DNA from: SFLA01 sp045595785 | GTDB lineage: Bacteria; Bacillota; Clostridia; Oscillospirales; CAG-382 | Direction: 5' to 3' | NCBI GenBank assembly: GCA_045595785.1 | Contig: JAZOBE010000034.1 | Location: 123,825 to 187,824 of the forward strand | Length of the DNA: 64,000 nucleotides | Shown here: piece by piece, positions 17,301-26,048 of the stretch | How the letters are laid out: the number at the start of each line of letters is the position of its first letter | How positions within the stretch are numbered: position 1 is the first letter of the stretch | Notes under the pieces: generated by a model | What the model was told of the DNA's origin: nothing | Databases searched by the model: none | Seen by the model: only the letters and a program-made list of their open reading frames with translations | Program-made: the position numbers and the translations under genes

Positions 17301-17345
17301 AATAACCACAATCTTGATACAAGGTTGCGGTTATTTTCTTTTTAT
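17301..17345 (+). terminator. ssrA terminator
   Basis: Stem AATAACC...AATCTT / AAGGTT...GGTTATT with one mismatch and a 5-nt loop, followed by TTTCTTTTT. Confidence 0.8.
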
Positions 17346-17353
17346 GGTATAAT
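17325..17353 (+). promoter_or_regulatory. Promoter of the 102-residue protein gene
   Basis: TTGCGG (17325-17330), 17-bp spacer, TATAAT (17348-17353). The -35 lies within the ssrA terminator stem. Confidence 0.5.
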
Positions 17354-17374
17354 GTAGTTGAAGGAGGTTGTAAT

Positions 17375-17683
17375 ATGCATTTCTCGTTTATTAAAGCTCT
17401 GTTCACCAAGCATGACGTCGATATTCAAAAGGAAAACGGCACCGAAACCGTTTATATCAAAAATGACCAATTTGAAGATCCGATTGTTATACACTATTTT
17501 CCGGATGATTATTATACCTACCATATTAATGAGGTTAAAAAGAGCAGCGTTTTTTTCAAGCATTTTTATGCTAACGGAGTCTGGTCTGACGAACTGTTTA
17601 ACATTCAGTTTTCATCAATAACAAGCGTTTCGTTGAATACCCGCTACTGTATTAATTGGGAAAATTATCTTAAAACAGAATAA
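17375..17683 (+). CDS. Hypothetical 102-residue protein
   Basis: Soluble, rich in aromatic residues (HYFPDDYYTYHINEV, VFFKHFYANGVW). No family recognised. Good AAGGAGG 7 nt before ATG, own promoter upstream and a terminator just after, so it is a single-gene unit. Nothing in the neighbourhood indicates a role. Confidence 0.7.
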   Translation: MHFSFIKALFTKHDVDIQKENGTETVYIKNDQFEDPIVIHYFPDDYYTYHINEVKKSSVFFKHFYANGVWSDELFNIQFSSITSVSLNTRYCINWENYLKTE

Positions 17684-17684
17684 C

Positions 17685-17712
17685 AAAAAGCGCTCAAACG
17701 AGCGCTTTTTTC
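17685..17712. terminator. Bidirectional terminator
   Basis: AAAAAGCGCTC / GAGCGCTTTTTT with loop AAAC, between convergent genes. Confidence 0.85.
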
Positions 17713-17713
17713 A

Positions 17714-18127
17714 TTATAGTTTGCTGTTAAGCTTTTTTGTTGTTGCTTTAATAATCAGATATACAGTTACCCAGACAATAAAATACACAACAACGAATAT
17801 TCCGGTAAATATCAGAACTGCAATAGGTTCGAACGGAATCCATGTGTTAATAAGATAACAACCGACGTATGCTACGTACAGCGTTGCAATATGAAAAAAC
17901 AGTGATTTGGTTAACGGCCATTCTTCTATCTGGTTGAACACCGAAGCGCCCGCTTGAACAAAGGCGAGAATATATGTTGATATTATCGCTAAAAAGACCT
18001 GATATCCCGAGAGAGAAAACTCTTTGATTGTAAAATCAAGTATCAAAAAAACTATACCGCCAATTATCGGTCCAAAACCGCCGAAGGCGATACCGCGTTG
18101 TAAAAAGTTCTTAATATTTTTGTTCAT
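17714..18127 (-). CDS. DUF3021 membrane protein
   Basis: 137 residues, four hydrophobic segments, matching DUF3021 (RGIAFGGFGPIIGGIVF at the N-terminus, YILAFVQAGASVFNQIEEWP in the middle). DUF3021 genes are usually paired with a LytTR-domain regulator, and here the ATG overlaps the stop of a broken LytTR gene (TAATG). In paired systems the membrane protein is thought to act with or restrain the regulator; here it may be an orphan. Confidence 0.85.
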   Translation of the reverse strand: MNKNIKNFLQRGIAFGGFGPIIGGIVFLILDFTIKEFSLSGYQVFLAIISTYILAFVQAGASVFNQIEEWPLTKSLFFHIATLYVAYVGCYLINTWIPFEPIAVLIFTGIFVVVYFIVWVTVYLIIKATTKKLNSKL

Positions 18128-18561
18128 TATATGCCTACCCTTTCTTTTACTGCTTTTAGCTGTCTTCTGGACACATAATCTTTATAACCGTTTTTGAAAA
18201 TGATTACCATCGTACGGAGACAGACACATCGAATTTTTTAATTTGTTTAAGATTTGCGATGCATGATTGATTAATCTTTACAAAATGTGCGGGAAGTTTC
18301 TCTTCAAGTTGATATAGTCGAGGTTTTATAGCAAATTTTTGTTCTTTCGTGACAGCAAACACCTTATTGTCTTCAGAAGTAAAATATAACACCTGAAAGT
18401 TCGATTTGTTGATAAGTATGATCTGTATACCTCATTACTGAAAAATCATACTCATTAACTGCGTCGCTTATTGCTTGTACAAGCTCCGAATGCTCGTGAG
18501 CGTAAATTATTATTTCCTCTTCCCTGCTTTTGTCAATATTAGAAACAATGATATATTGCAT
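18127..18561 (-). pseudogene. LytTR DNA-binding regulator, two frameshifts
   Basis: Three frames together make one LytTR protein. Segment 1 starts near 18561 (MQYIIVSNIDKSREEEIIIY...) and runs to IELSG at about 18390. Segment 2 continues YFTSEDNKVFAVTKEQKF to FDVSVS near 18225. Segment 3 gives FKNGYKDYVSRRQLKAVKE, the conserved LytTR end, and stops at 18127. The first break fits a change near 18388-18392; the second fits loss of one G in a Gly codon near 18218. The promoter and the coupling to DUF3021 are intact. Recent decay or two sequencing errors are both possible. Confidence 0.8.
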
Positions 18562-18668
18562 TTGTTCAAAAATCAACTAATTGGCGGTATTCGGCAGATT
18601 TGAAAGGGCAAGCGGTAAAAAAACACACTTTTGTGCGTTTATATGCTTTCTGTTGCAGTTATAAATTT

Positions 18669-18697
18669 ATTATAATTTGTTAATTTTAACGTGTCAA
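18669..18697 (-). promoter_or_regulatory. Promoter of LytTR-DUF3021 unit
   Basis: Minus strand consensus TTGACA (18697-18692), 17-bp spacer, TATAAT (18674-18669). Confidence 0.7.
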
Positions 18698-18732
18698 CAT
18701 AAATATTAAACGGAATTATGTATTTCTTTTTC

Positions 18733-18761
18733 TTGACTGAATCGTATTGTTATGTTAAAAT
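18733..18761 (+). promoter_or_regulatory. Promoter of the 18.8-21.0 kb redox genes
   Basis: TTGACT (18733-18738), 17-bp spacer, TAAAAT (18756-18761), 35 nt before the ATG. Confidence 0.65.
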
Positions 18762-18795
18762 ATTTAAATAAATATGAAAGGAAAGAATTCTTTCT

Positions 18796-19545
18796 ATGGA
18801 AAACAAAAGGGTTTGTACTGTGTATGTTGTTATCCAATGGATAACTTTGGCAGTAGTTGTAATGACCATATCTGTAATTGGAATCAAATGCTTAAACATA
18901 TATTCCGGCGGCAGTGGCGAATACACAAGAGAAGCGGTTTCGTTAGCTTTTGCTGAGATTTCACCACTTGTTTATATTTGTGTTTTAACAATTATTAGTG
19001 GGTTTGTGTTAAGTTTTTTCGTTTTACCGAAAAAACAAAGGCCGGCGGTTTCCGATACATACAAGCTTTTGGCTTATAAAAACAAATATTTGCTCGATAA
19101 TGAACAAGTCGATAAAGAAGAAAAAAAACGCAAAATATTAAAAACCATACTATTGGTTTGTGCGACAGTTGCTTTTGTTATTCCCCTTTTTTATTTTCTC
19201 GATAAAAAGAATTTTTCAGTTGAAAATCTCAATTCTGATATTGCTGTTGCTGCAGTTGCTGTGCTGATACCTTGTGTCGTCATTTTTGTTCTCGCAGCCG
19301 TTTGTTCTGCTCTTTGCAGTAAAAGTGAAAAAAAAGAATTGGCGATATACAAAGCTTCTGTCTCCAATGGAGAGGCAAAGAAAGTCAACAAGGTTATCGA
19401 AGATCGCAAAGCTGTTCTGTATGTTCGCTTGGCTTTAATGTGCATTGCTGTAATACTGATTATTCTCGGTGTTTTTAATGATGGAATCGGTGATGTGTAT
19501 GGTAAAGCGGTTCGTATATGCACAGAATGTATAGGATTGGGGTGA
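18796..19545 (+). CDS. Membrane protein with CD1871A-like CxxC tail
   Basis: 249 residues with about six hydrophobic segments. The C-terminus, ALMCIAVILIILGVFNDG then VYGKAVRICTECIGLG, matches CD1871A-family CxxC peptides: one helix, then a short Lys/Arg-Ala-x-x-I-C-x-E-C-I-G-x-G ending. Family members are normally about 40 residues and sit next to NapH-like ferredoxins; here the same sequence is fused to a larger membrane domain that I do not recognise. It lies 5 nt before the NapH-ferredoxin-TlpA gene. A role in carrying thiols or electrons across the membrane is inference. Confidence 0.7.
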   Translation: MENKRVCTVYVVIQWITLAVVVMTISVIGIKCLNIYSGGSGEYTREAVSLAFAEISPLVYICVLTIISGFVLSFFVLPKKQRPAVSDTYKLLAYKNKYLLDNEQVDKEEKKRKILKTILLVCATVAFVIPLFYFLDKKNFSVENLNSDIAVAAVAVLIPCVVIFVLAAVCSALCSKSEKKELAIYKASVSNGEAKKVNKVIEDRKAVLYVRLALMCIAVILIILGVFNDGIGDVYGKAVRICTECIGLG

Positions 19546-19550
19546 CGTAT

Positions 19551-21017
19551 ATGAGTAAATTTATCGAAAAATTCAGATCTCTGTTACCTACCAAACGCAG
19601 ACTGATTCAGCTTTATGCCGCATTGCTGACCAACGCCAATATAAAAGGTTTTGCTTCGGGAAAAATATATCAAGGCGGAGTAAAAAATATATGTGCGCCG
19701 GGACTTAATTGTTATTCATGTCCCGGAGCTTCCGCGGCGTGTCCGCTGGGCGCACTGCAAAACGCACTTGCCAATAGCGGAGCAAGACTTCCTTACTACG
19801 TTTTTGGAATTCTCGTGCTTTACGGTGTTATTTTCGGAAGATGGATTTGCGGATTTTTATGTCCGTTCGGTCTCATTCAAGATCTGGCGTATAAAATTAA
19901 AATACCAAAACTTAAGAAAAGCAAGATTACCCGAATTTTTTCTTATTTCAAATATGTATTGCTCGCAGTTTTTGTGTTTGCGATGCCTCTGATTTATGCT
20001 TTTAACGAGTTGTCGCTTCCCCTACCTGCGTTTTGTAAATACATATGTCCTTCGGGAACTTTATTGGGCACAGGCGGTCTGCTTATAAATTCTGCAAATG
20101 ACTATATGTTTTCTATGTTGGGTCCGCTTTTTACCTGGAAATTCCTATTGCTGTTAGTATTTGTTTTGGGAATGGTATTTATATATCGTTTCTTTTGCAG
20201 ATTTTTTTGTCCTCTTGGAGCTATATACGGCATATTCAACCGCATCTCGCTTTTGGGAATGAAGGTTGATGAGAACAAGTGTACTCATTGTGGTTTATGT
20301 GTTGACCATTGTAAGATGGATATCAAAAAAGTTGCGGATCACGAATGCATCAGTTGCGGAAACTGCATTTCTGCTTGTCCCACTAATGCCATTTCGTACA
20401 AGGGAGAAAAGATATTTTTACCCAAAAACGAATTTGGCGAAGCAGCGAAGTCAAAACCGGTAAAAAAAGCAAAAATACTTCGCATAATCATTGCTGTTTC
20501 AATGACGGTGCTGTTGGTTGGTTCGCTTGTTTACTATAACTTCATCAATAAAGATCCGCAAAACTTTGGCAATGAAGTTGGCGACGCTTGCTATGAATTC
20601 GACTTACCTCTTTATTTTGAGGATGAAACTTTTAACATTAGTGATAACAGAGGCAAAGTAACTATAATTAACTTTTGGGGTACATGGTGCGGACCTTGTG
20701 TTGCCGAGCTTAAAAGTCAGTTCCCGATAATTAAAGAAGATTATGGTGATAAAGTCTCTGTTGTAACAGTTCACACCTACAACGAGTACGGCGTTGATGT
20801 TGAAAAGTATATTAATGATAATTTTGCTGATTGCGGCTATATTTTTTGCCGAGACGTTGAGAGCGACAAATACTGTCAGTTACTTGGCGGCGGTCAGGCT
20901 TGGCCTCATACCGTAATAGTTGATGAAGACGGAATTATTGTTGCAGTAATTCCTAGGGCCACTACGTTTGAGGAAATGAAAGAATATATTGATTCCGCAC
21001 TTTCAAACAGCAAATAA
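19551..21017 (+). CDS. NapH-like ferredoxin membrane protein fused to TlpA thioredoxin
   Basis: 488 residues. Residues 1-300: NapH/RnfE-like membrane ferredoxin with Cys motifs NCYSCPGASAACPLGAL, GRWICGFLCPFGL, CKYICPSGT, CRFFCPLGAIYG and a 2[4Fe-4S] ferredoxin (CTHCGLCVDHCK, CISCGNCISACP). Then a membrane helix (about 305-330) and a thioredoxin/TlpA domain with W379-C380-G-P-C383, placed outside the membrane. ATG at 19551 is preferred over the upstream ATG at 19518, which lies inside the previous gene; GGGGTGA precedes it. Inferred job: move electrons from cytoplasmic iron-sulfur carriers to external disulfides, probably those of the downstream lipoproteins. Confidence 0.88.
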   Translation: MSKFIEKFRSLLPTKRRLIQLYAALLTNANIKGFASGKIYQGGVKNICAPGLNCYSCPGASAACPLGALQNALANSGARLPYYVFGILVLYGVIFGRWICGFLCPFGLIQDLAYKIKIPKLKKSKITRIFSYFKYVLLAVFVFAMPLIYAFNELSLPLPAFCKYICPSGTLLGTGGLLINSANDYMFSMLGPLFTWKFLLLLVFVLGMVFIYRFFCRFFCPLGAIYGIFNRISLLGMKVDENKCTHCGLCVDHCKMDIKKVADHECISCGNCISACPTNAISYKGEKIFLPKNEFGEAAKSKPVKKAKILRIIIAVSMTVLLVGSLVYYNFINKDPQNFGNEVGDACYEFDLPLYFEDETFNISDNRGKVTIINFWGTWCGPCVAELKSQFPIIKEDYGDKVSVVTVHTYNEYGVDVEKYINDNFADCGYIFCRDVESDKYCQLLGGGQAWPHTVIVDEDGIIVAVIPRATTFEEMKEYIDSALSNSK

Positions 21018-21031
21018 ATTTATGGTTTCTA

Positions 21032-21060
21032 TTGATTATTTGAATAATTTATGTTATTCT
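21032..21060 (+). promoter_or_regulatory. Promoter before TlpA lipoprotein
   Basis: TTGATT (21032-21037), 17-bp spacer, TATTCT (21055-21060), 48 nt before the ATG. Confidence 0.5.
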
Positions 21061-21108
21061 AATTAAGTTGTACAGAAAAATTCCCTTATTTTATTTAGGA
21101 GAAAAAGT

Positions 21109-23892
21109 ATGAAGAGATTTGTTAAAATAATTGCAGCCTGCTGTGCACTCATACTGCTTCTCGGTATGTGTGTTACTTCACTTACCGGCTGTGGCGGTGG
21201 AGGAGATGCTTCCGTTCCCGAATCATCGAATTCGGAAAACGAGGTATCTAACGTTATTGTTGACGGAAAAACGGATTATACTGTATCCGTAAAGTCTATC
21301 GGCGGACTTGCACTTTCCAACATTACCATTTTCATTTATGCTGATGAAGCGCTTGAGGATCTTGCCGGATACGGTATTACCGATGAGAACGGCATTGCTA
21401 TAATTAACCTTAAGGTTGCTAACGGTTATAGAGTTGTGCTTTCCGATCCCCCCGAAGGATACTTTACTGAAGCCAGCTATGGATTTACCGGTACTTCAGC
21501 GAATATTGTGCTTACCTCTCAAGTTATTGAAGATACCGATCTTTCCGACGTGTCGTATACCTTGGGAAGCGTAATGCACGATTTTACCGTTACAGATTCG
21601 GATGGTAATTCTTATACTCTTTCTGAAATGCTTAAAGAAAAGGATATGGTAATGCTTAATTTCTGGTATACCACCTGTTCTTACTGTGTTGCGGAGTTCC
21701 CTTATCTTGAGGAAGCGTATAACAACTATAAAGATAGCATTGAAGTTATTGCTATGAACCATTACGTTGCCGACAGCGAAGATGAGGTTGCTGAGTTCAA
21801 AACCACCTACGGTCTTTCTTTCCCTATGGTCAAGGAGGATCTCGGTATGCAGACAGCTTTTAATCTTCAGGGCTATCCTACTTCTGTGTTTATTGACAGA
21901 TATGGCGTAATCTGTCTTATTGAGGTTGGCGGCGTGACAAGCGCAACTCCCTTTAATACAGCTTTTGAGATTTTTTCTGCAGACGATTATAAACAGGCGT
22001 TTTACGAAAATCTTGCATCAATTACACCTGTACAGAAGCCCAACGTTGAAATGCCTGCTGTTGAAGATATCGTTAGCATAATGAGCCCCGGTAATTCTAA
22101 CATTACTTATGCTCCTGAAACTGATGAAACAGAGGCAGAGTTTACATGGCCTTTTATTATCGGTGAAAAGGCTGGCGAGGTCTGTATATACCCTTCTAAC
22201 GCAGGAGTAAACAATTCTTACGCAACTATTTACGTTAACGTAAATCTAAAAAAAGGCGAAGCTATCGGATTTGATTACTACGCATCCAGCGAAGCCGGTA
22301 TGGACGTTATGTACGTTCTGGTTGACAGACAGGATATTTACCAGATTTCCGGTGAAAGCGATAAGTGGAATGCTTGTTATCCCTTTGTTGCACTGGAAGA
22401 TGGCGAATATGAGCTGGCGCTTTGTTATCTCAAGGATTCGTCTGATGCTGTCGCTGACGATGCCGTTTACGTTAAGAATATGCGTATTGTTAACGAAAAT
22501 GATATTGACGTTGCAAGCTATATCCCCCGTTATTGTGCGACTAATCTTAAAGATGACGGCTTTGGATATGAAAACTACGTTGACGTTTTCTATAACGAAA
22601 AAGACGGATATTATCACGTCGGCTCTGAAAACGGTCCCCTTCTTCTCGCCAGCCTTATGACCTCCTCCAGGTTCAGTAATGATTCCATAAACACTCTTGG
22701 ATATAATGGCCAGATAATGCTTGACGGCGAGAATATTTATGAAGGTCTGCTTCCCTACTGTACTATGGCTTCCAATTCCGAAATCTACGGATTTTGTACC
22801 GTTACTGAGGAACTAAAACAGCTTCTTATTAAAACCACAAAGGCCATAGGTCTTGAGCAGTCCGAAAACGAATGGCTTCAGATATGTTCTTATTATGACG
22901 TATACGGAACCAATGGCGTTCAGCTTGCCGATCCTGTAAGAGGTCTCTCCACCGAGTCCGCTTTGGAAGCAAAATTGGGTAAGGACAATGTTGTTACCTA
23001 CAACCGAGTAATAATGCCCAGAGGACTTTTGTATAAGTTTGTTCCCACCAAATCCGGAGCGTACCGCATCACTTCTGATAGTGAACAGCGTGTGGATGGA
23101 TGGATCTTCCTTTCTGACGGAACTGAGTATTTTGTTTACGAGCATTCCGAACGTCTTTACAATGACCAGAATAACTGTTCTATGGTTGTTTATATGGAAG
23201 CCGGAAAAGAGTATTATATCGACATTGCATATTATGATGTTTATGCTGTCGGCACCTTTACTTTTGAAATCAAGTATGAGGGCTCTTCTCTTGAATTGTT
23301 CCGTCTTGCATCTCCAGGATATTTCACTTTCTATGAGGGAGATGTAAATGCAACTGTTTCCGGCGGTATCGATATCGCTCTCGGTAAAGATGGATACTAT
23401 CACGAGAAGCTTCCCGACGGAAGTCTTGGTTCTATTCTTTACGTTGACTTTATCGGAATGAACAACATCTTCTCCACTAACCTTATGCAAATGGCAACAA
23501 GCACCGAATCTTTCAATTTTGAGCTTACTGAGGATGATCAGTGGTTGCTTGATTTTATCGAAGAAAACGGTGACGATTTTATTGACGACCTTAAAGAATA
23601 TTGGGGAGAGAATTTTGAAGCCAATATGGAACTGATGGACGTTGAGGACGTCGCTGAGGGCGATTATAACGGCGATGGTGAAGATATGACCGCAATTGCA
23701 AAGAAGTATGCGGCAATGGTTTACGGTCCCAGCTCTGCTCATCCCGAACTTGAGGGATGCGTTCCTGTAAACGAAGAACTGGGCGATATACTTCAGCAAC
23801 TTATGGACAAGTTTACTTTTAAAAATGTAGAATATTCTTGGGCAAAGCTTTGCTTCTACTATGATTACATTGGTCCTGATTCAAACAAATAA
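21109..23892 (+). CDS. Large TlpA-domain lipoprotein
   Basis: 927 residues. Signal peptide with lipobox LTGC, lipidated Cys28, then a Ser/Gly linker. Residues about 50-135: prealbumin-like (carboxypeptidase-regulatory/SpaA type) beta domain with ITDENGIAIINLKV. Residues about 150-300: TlpA/AhpC thioredoxin fold with C190-S-Y-C193. Then beta domains (jelly-roll near 340-470; VPTKSGAYRIT near 645) and two copies of an unrecognised module starting DGYYH at 499-503 and 761-765. Surface-anchored thiol oxidoreductase is the likely role, taking electrons from the upstream membrane TlpA protein. Own promoter and AGGAG site. Confidence 0.82.
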   Translation: MKRFVKIIAACCALILLLGMCVTSLTGCGGGGDASVPESSNSENEVSNVIVDGKTDYTVSVKSIGGLALSNITIFIYADEALEDLAGYGITDENGIAIINLKVANGYRVVLSDPPEGYFTEASYGFTGTSANIVLTSQVIEDTDLSDVSYTLGSVMHDFTVTDSDGNSYTLSEMLKEKDMVMLNFWYTTCSYCVAEFPYLEEAYNNYKDSIEVIAMNHYVADSEDEVAEFKTTYGLSFPMVKEDLGMQTAFNLQGYPTSVFIDRYGVICLIEVGGVTSATPFNTAFEIFSADDYKQAFYENLASITPVQKPNVEMPAVEDIVSIMSPGNSNITYAPETDETEAEFTWPFIIGEKAGEVCIYPSNAGVNNSYATIYVNVNLKKGEAIGFDYYASSEAGMDVMYVLVDRQDIYQISGESDKWNACYPFVALEDGEYELALCYLKDSSDAVADDAVYVKNMRIVNENDIDVASYIPRYCATNLKDDGFGYENYVDVFYNEKDGYYHVGSENGPLLLASLMTSSRFSNDSINTLGYNGQIMLDGENIYEGLLPYCTMASNSEIYGFCTVTEELKQLLIKTTKAIGLEQSENEWLQICSYYDVYGTNGVQLADPVRGLSTESALEAKLGKDNVVTYNRVIMPRGLLYKFVPTKSGAYRITSDSEQRVDGWIFLSDGTEYFVYEHSERLYNDQNNCSMVVYMEAGKEYYIDIAYYDVYAVGTFTFEIKYEGSSLELFRLASPGYFTFYEGDVNATVSGGIDIALGKDGYYHEKLPDGSLGSILYVDFIGMNNIFSTNLMQMATSTESFNFELTEDDQWLLDFIEENGDDFIDDLKEYWGENFEANMELMDVEDVAEGDYNGDGEDMTAIAKKYAAMVYGPSSAHPELEGCVPVNEELGDILQQLMDKFTFKNVEYSWAKLCFYYDYIGPDSNK

Positions 23893-23916
23893 TCTCTACA
23901 GAATGGTGATACATTT

Positions 23917-25416
23917 ATGTTAAACAAAAAAATATTCAGCACCTGTCTGTGTATTCTTCTGATCGCTGTGTTACTGCTTACCGCTTGCAGTGGAGACGGA
24001 AATGAAAGCTCTTCCGACACGTCGAGTAATAATGATACATCTGGTGATGTAAGTGCTGAAATTGAAAACGTCGTTTCTGTACCCGATTCTTCTGCGGGCA
24101 CCGGTTATGATAATTCTGAAAACAATACTCCTCCTGCAGATACTTCTGCCCCTGCTGATAATAGCAGTGATGATGTGAGCACTGGTGAAGAAGAAACATC
24201 AAAGCCTTCCGGAAACGACAACGAAACAAGTAAAAACGAGAGCAATAATAATAACAATAACAACTCCAACGAGGCAGAGTACTCGGTATATGCTGTTGAC
24301 GGTAACGGTAATCCGATCGCTAACATCATCGTTCAAATTAGCGGCAAAGATTACTCGGGAATGAAGACAACTTCTGCAAAGGGTGTTGCTAAGTTTACAG
24401 CTAAAAAAGGAGAATATACAATTAAGTTTGTAGCTCCCGGTAAAGACTACTATTATGATACCGAAAAGTGTACTCTTACCGAAAGCGTTACTTCTGTTAC
24501 CGTAGCACTGCTTGAAAAAGCGAAGGTCACGGGCAGTGTAAACGCTTATTCTACCAAGCTTGATGATTATAAGGAATTTCCTGCATATGAAATAAATGAG
24601 GGTATGCTTTTTGCCCCTCTTTCTGCTGGAGAAATGACTTATTATATTTTTGTTCCCCTGCGTTCAGGTACTTTTGAGGTGACTGTTTCCGCAGATACGG
24701 ACGTTGAGCTCGGATATTATGGTATGCCTATTTACGTACATCAATATTCTTTGTTTGATGTAACCGAGGGCAAACTCGTGTTTGAGATTCACAATTATCA
24801 TATAGGCTCTACCAAAGATACTACCAGTTCATATGTTATTGGTGTTAAAACCGTCGATGGTGATGATGGTAATTGTATTCTCTCTGTAACCAGAACGGGA
24901 GATGCACCTTGGTCTGTTGAGGATGAACCTTGGCAGGTTCCTAAAGCTGACGAAAAGTATCTGGTTAAGTACGAAGGTGAAAGCGGAAAAACTCTTAAGG
25001 ATATAGATATTTTATCAAACCCTGTTATTGTTTTTAACGAAACTGACGGTTATTATCACTATGGAAGTGAAAACGGTCCGCTGGTATTGGTAAGACTGGA
25101 CTCCGATGCGAAGTATCTCAATGCTTCTCTTATAGATATTTGCAATACCAGTACTTTTGGTATTTACGTTTATAACAAAGACGGCAGCTTTGCATATAAA
25201 GAGCGCTATAATGAGCTTCTTCTTGAATACAAAGAAATATGTGATGCAAACGGAGTATGCCCTCTTAATAAACAGCTTGCTGAGATTATAAAGGCATTTG
25301 GTGAGCATAAAGGTTGGTGGAAGGCAGCTGCCGCTCCCACCTATATATTCGGATCCGCACCTGCATATAAATATCCTGATATTGCGTGGCTTTTCTGTTG
25401 CTGCTATTATGAATGA
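23917..25416 (+). CDS. Lipoprotein sharing domains with the TlpA lipoprotein
   Basis: 499 residues. Lipobox LTAC, Cys24. A Ser/Asp/Asn/Glu-rich low-complexity spacer (about 25-120) ends in a run of Asn. Then a prealbumin-like domain (about 122-205; SVYAVDGNGNPIANIIVQ), a beta domain (YYIFVPLRSGTFEVTV near 245), and one copy of the module that starts DGYYHYGSENGPL at 377 and ends in AWLFCCCYYE. No thioredoxin motif, so it is a binding or structural partner rather than an enzyme. 24 nt after the previous gene. Confidence 0.75.
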   Translation: MLNKKIFSTCLCILLIAVLLLTACSGDGNESSSDTSSNNDTSGDVSAEIENVVSVPDSSAGTGYDNSENNTPPADTSAPADNSSDDVSTGEEETSKPSGNDNETSKNESNNNNNNNSNEAEYSVYAVDGNGNPIANIIVQISGKDYSGMKTTSAKGVAKFTAKKGEYTIKFVAPGKDYYYDTEKCTLTESVTSVTVALLEKAKVTGSVNAYSTKLDDYKEFPAYEINEGMLFAPLSAGEMTYYIFVPLRSGTFEVTVSADTDVELGYYGMPIYVHQYSLFDVTEGKLVFEIHNYHIGSTKDTTSSYVIGVKTVDGDDGNCILSVTRTGDAPWSVEDEPWQVPKADEKYLVKYEGESGKTLKDIDILSNPVIVFNETDGYYHYGSENGPLVLVRLDSDAKYLNASLIDICNTSTFGIYVYNKDGSFAYKERYNELLLEYKEICDANGVCPLNKQLAEIIKAFGEHKGWWKAAAAPTYIFGSAPAYKYPDIAWLFCCCYYE

Positions 25417-25430
25417 TGATGAGGTTTAAT

Positions 25431-25853
25431 ATGAAAAAGATTTCTGTTTTATTGCTAATTGCTTGTGTTGTAGCTGCTGCCCTGCTTGCTGTTTCCTGTG
25501 ATAGCGAATCCGAGCCTACTGATGTTTCAGTTAACAACGTAAGCGAGACTGTTTCTGTGCCTGTCACCGACAATTCCTCTGATAAGCCTGATGATGGTAA
25601 GGTAACTTATACAGTAACCGTTGTTAACGGAAGCGATAATACCCCCATTGAAGGAATTATTATCCAGTTTTGCGATGATGAAAACTGTAAACTTCCCCTC
25701 ATTACTGATGCTGAAGGTAAGGTAACTGCTGAATATGAAGAAAGTGAATATCATATTACAATCACCGAAGCAGAAGGTTATTCCTACGATACTGAATATC
25801 ATTTTGAGGACGGCGCAACCGAAATAACTATTTCTCTCGTTCCTATCAACTGA
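25431..25853 (+). CDS. Small lipoprotein with one prealbumin-like domain
   Basis: 140 residues: signal with lipobox AVSC (Cys23), short acidic/Ser linker, then one domain (YTVTVVNGSDNTPIEGIII ... TDAEGKVTAEY ... ITISLVPIN) related to the N-terminal domains of the two preceding lipoproteins. ATG at 25431 is chosen: GAGG lies just upstream, and the frame start at 25413 is within the previous gene's end. Confidence 0.75.
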   Translation: MKKISVLLLIACVVAAALLAVSCDSESEPTDVSVNNVSETVSVPVTDNSSDKPDDGKVTYTVTVVNGSDNTPIEGIIIQFCDDENCKLPLITDAEGKVTAEYEESEYHITITEAEGYSYDTEYHFEDGATEITISLVPIN

Positions 25854-25865
25854 TATTATTTTTAT

Positions 25866-25901
25866 AACAGACGGCTTGATTATTTGCCGTCTGTTTTTTT
25901 A
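25866..25901 (+). terminator. Terminator of lipoprotein operon
   Basis: Stem AACAGACGGC / GCCGTCTGTT with a 10-nt loop followed by seven T. Confidence 0.85.
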
Positions 25902-25959
25902 TTACTTTTTATATAGGAAACTTTTTTGTAATAAAGCCGCTTTTATATGCAAAAAACTG

Positions 25960-25988
25960 TTGAAAGATTTCAACATTTATGTTAGAAT
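25960..25988 (+). promoter_or_regulatory. Promoter of giant subtilase gene
   Basis: TTGAAA (25960-25965), 17-bp spacer, TAGAAT (25983-25988), followed by AAAGGAAGG before the ATG at 26049. Confidence 0.6.
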
Positions 25989-26048
25989 AAAATGAATATG
26001 TGTATAAATTTAATGTTATAGCCGTAAGCAAGTAAAGGAAGGTACATT

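Noticed and set aside
22813..23799. 328-codon minus-strand frame inside the TlpA lipoprotein gene
   Set aside because: Antisense to a well-supported lipoprotein with lipobox and thioredoxin motif; no start signals.
24236..24272. AAT/AAC-rich tract as a possible simple-sequence repeat or phase-variation site
   Set aside because: Codons are mixed AAT/AAC and interrupted; it encodes an Asn linker in the lipoprotein and has no uniform repeat unit.
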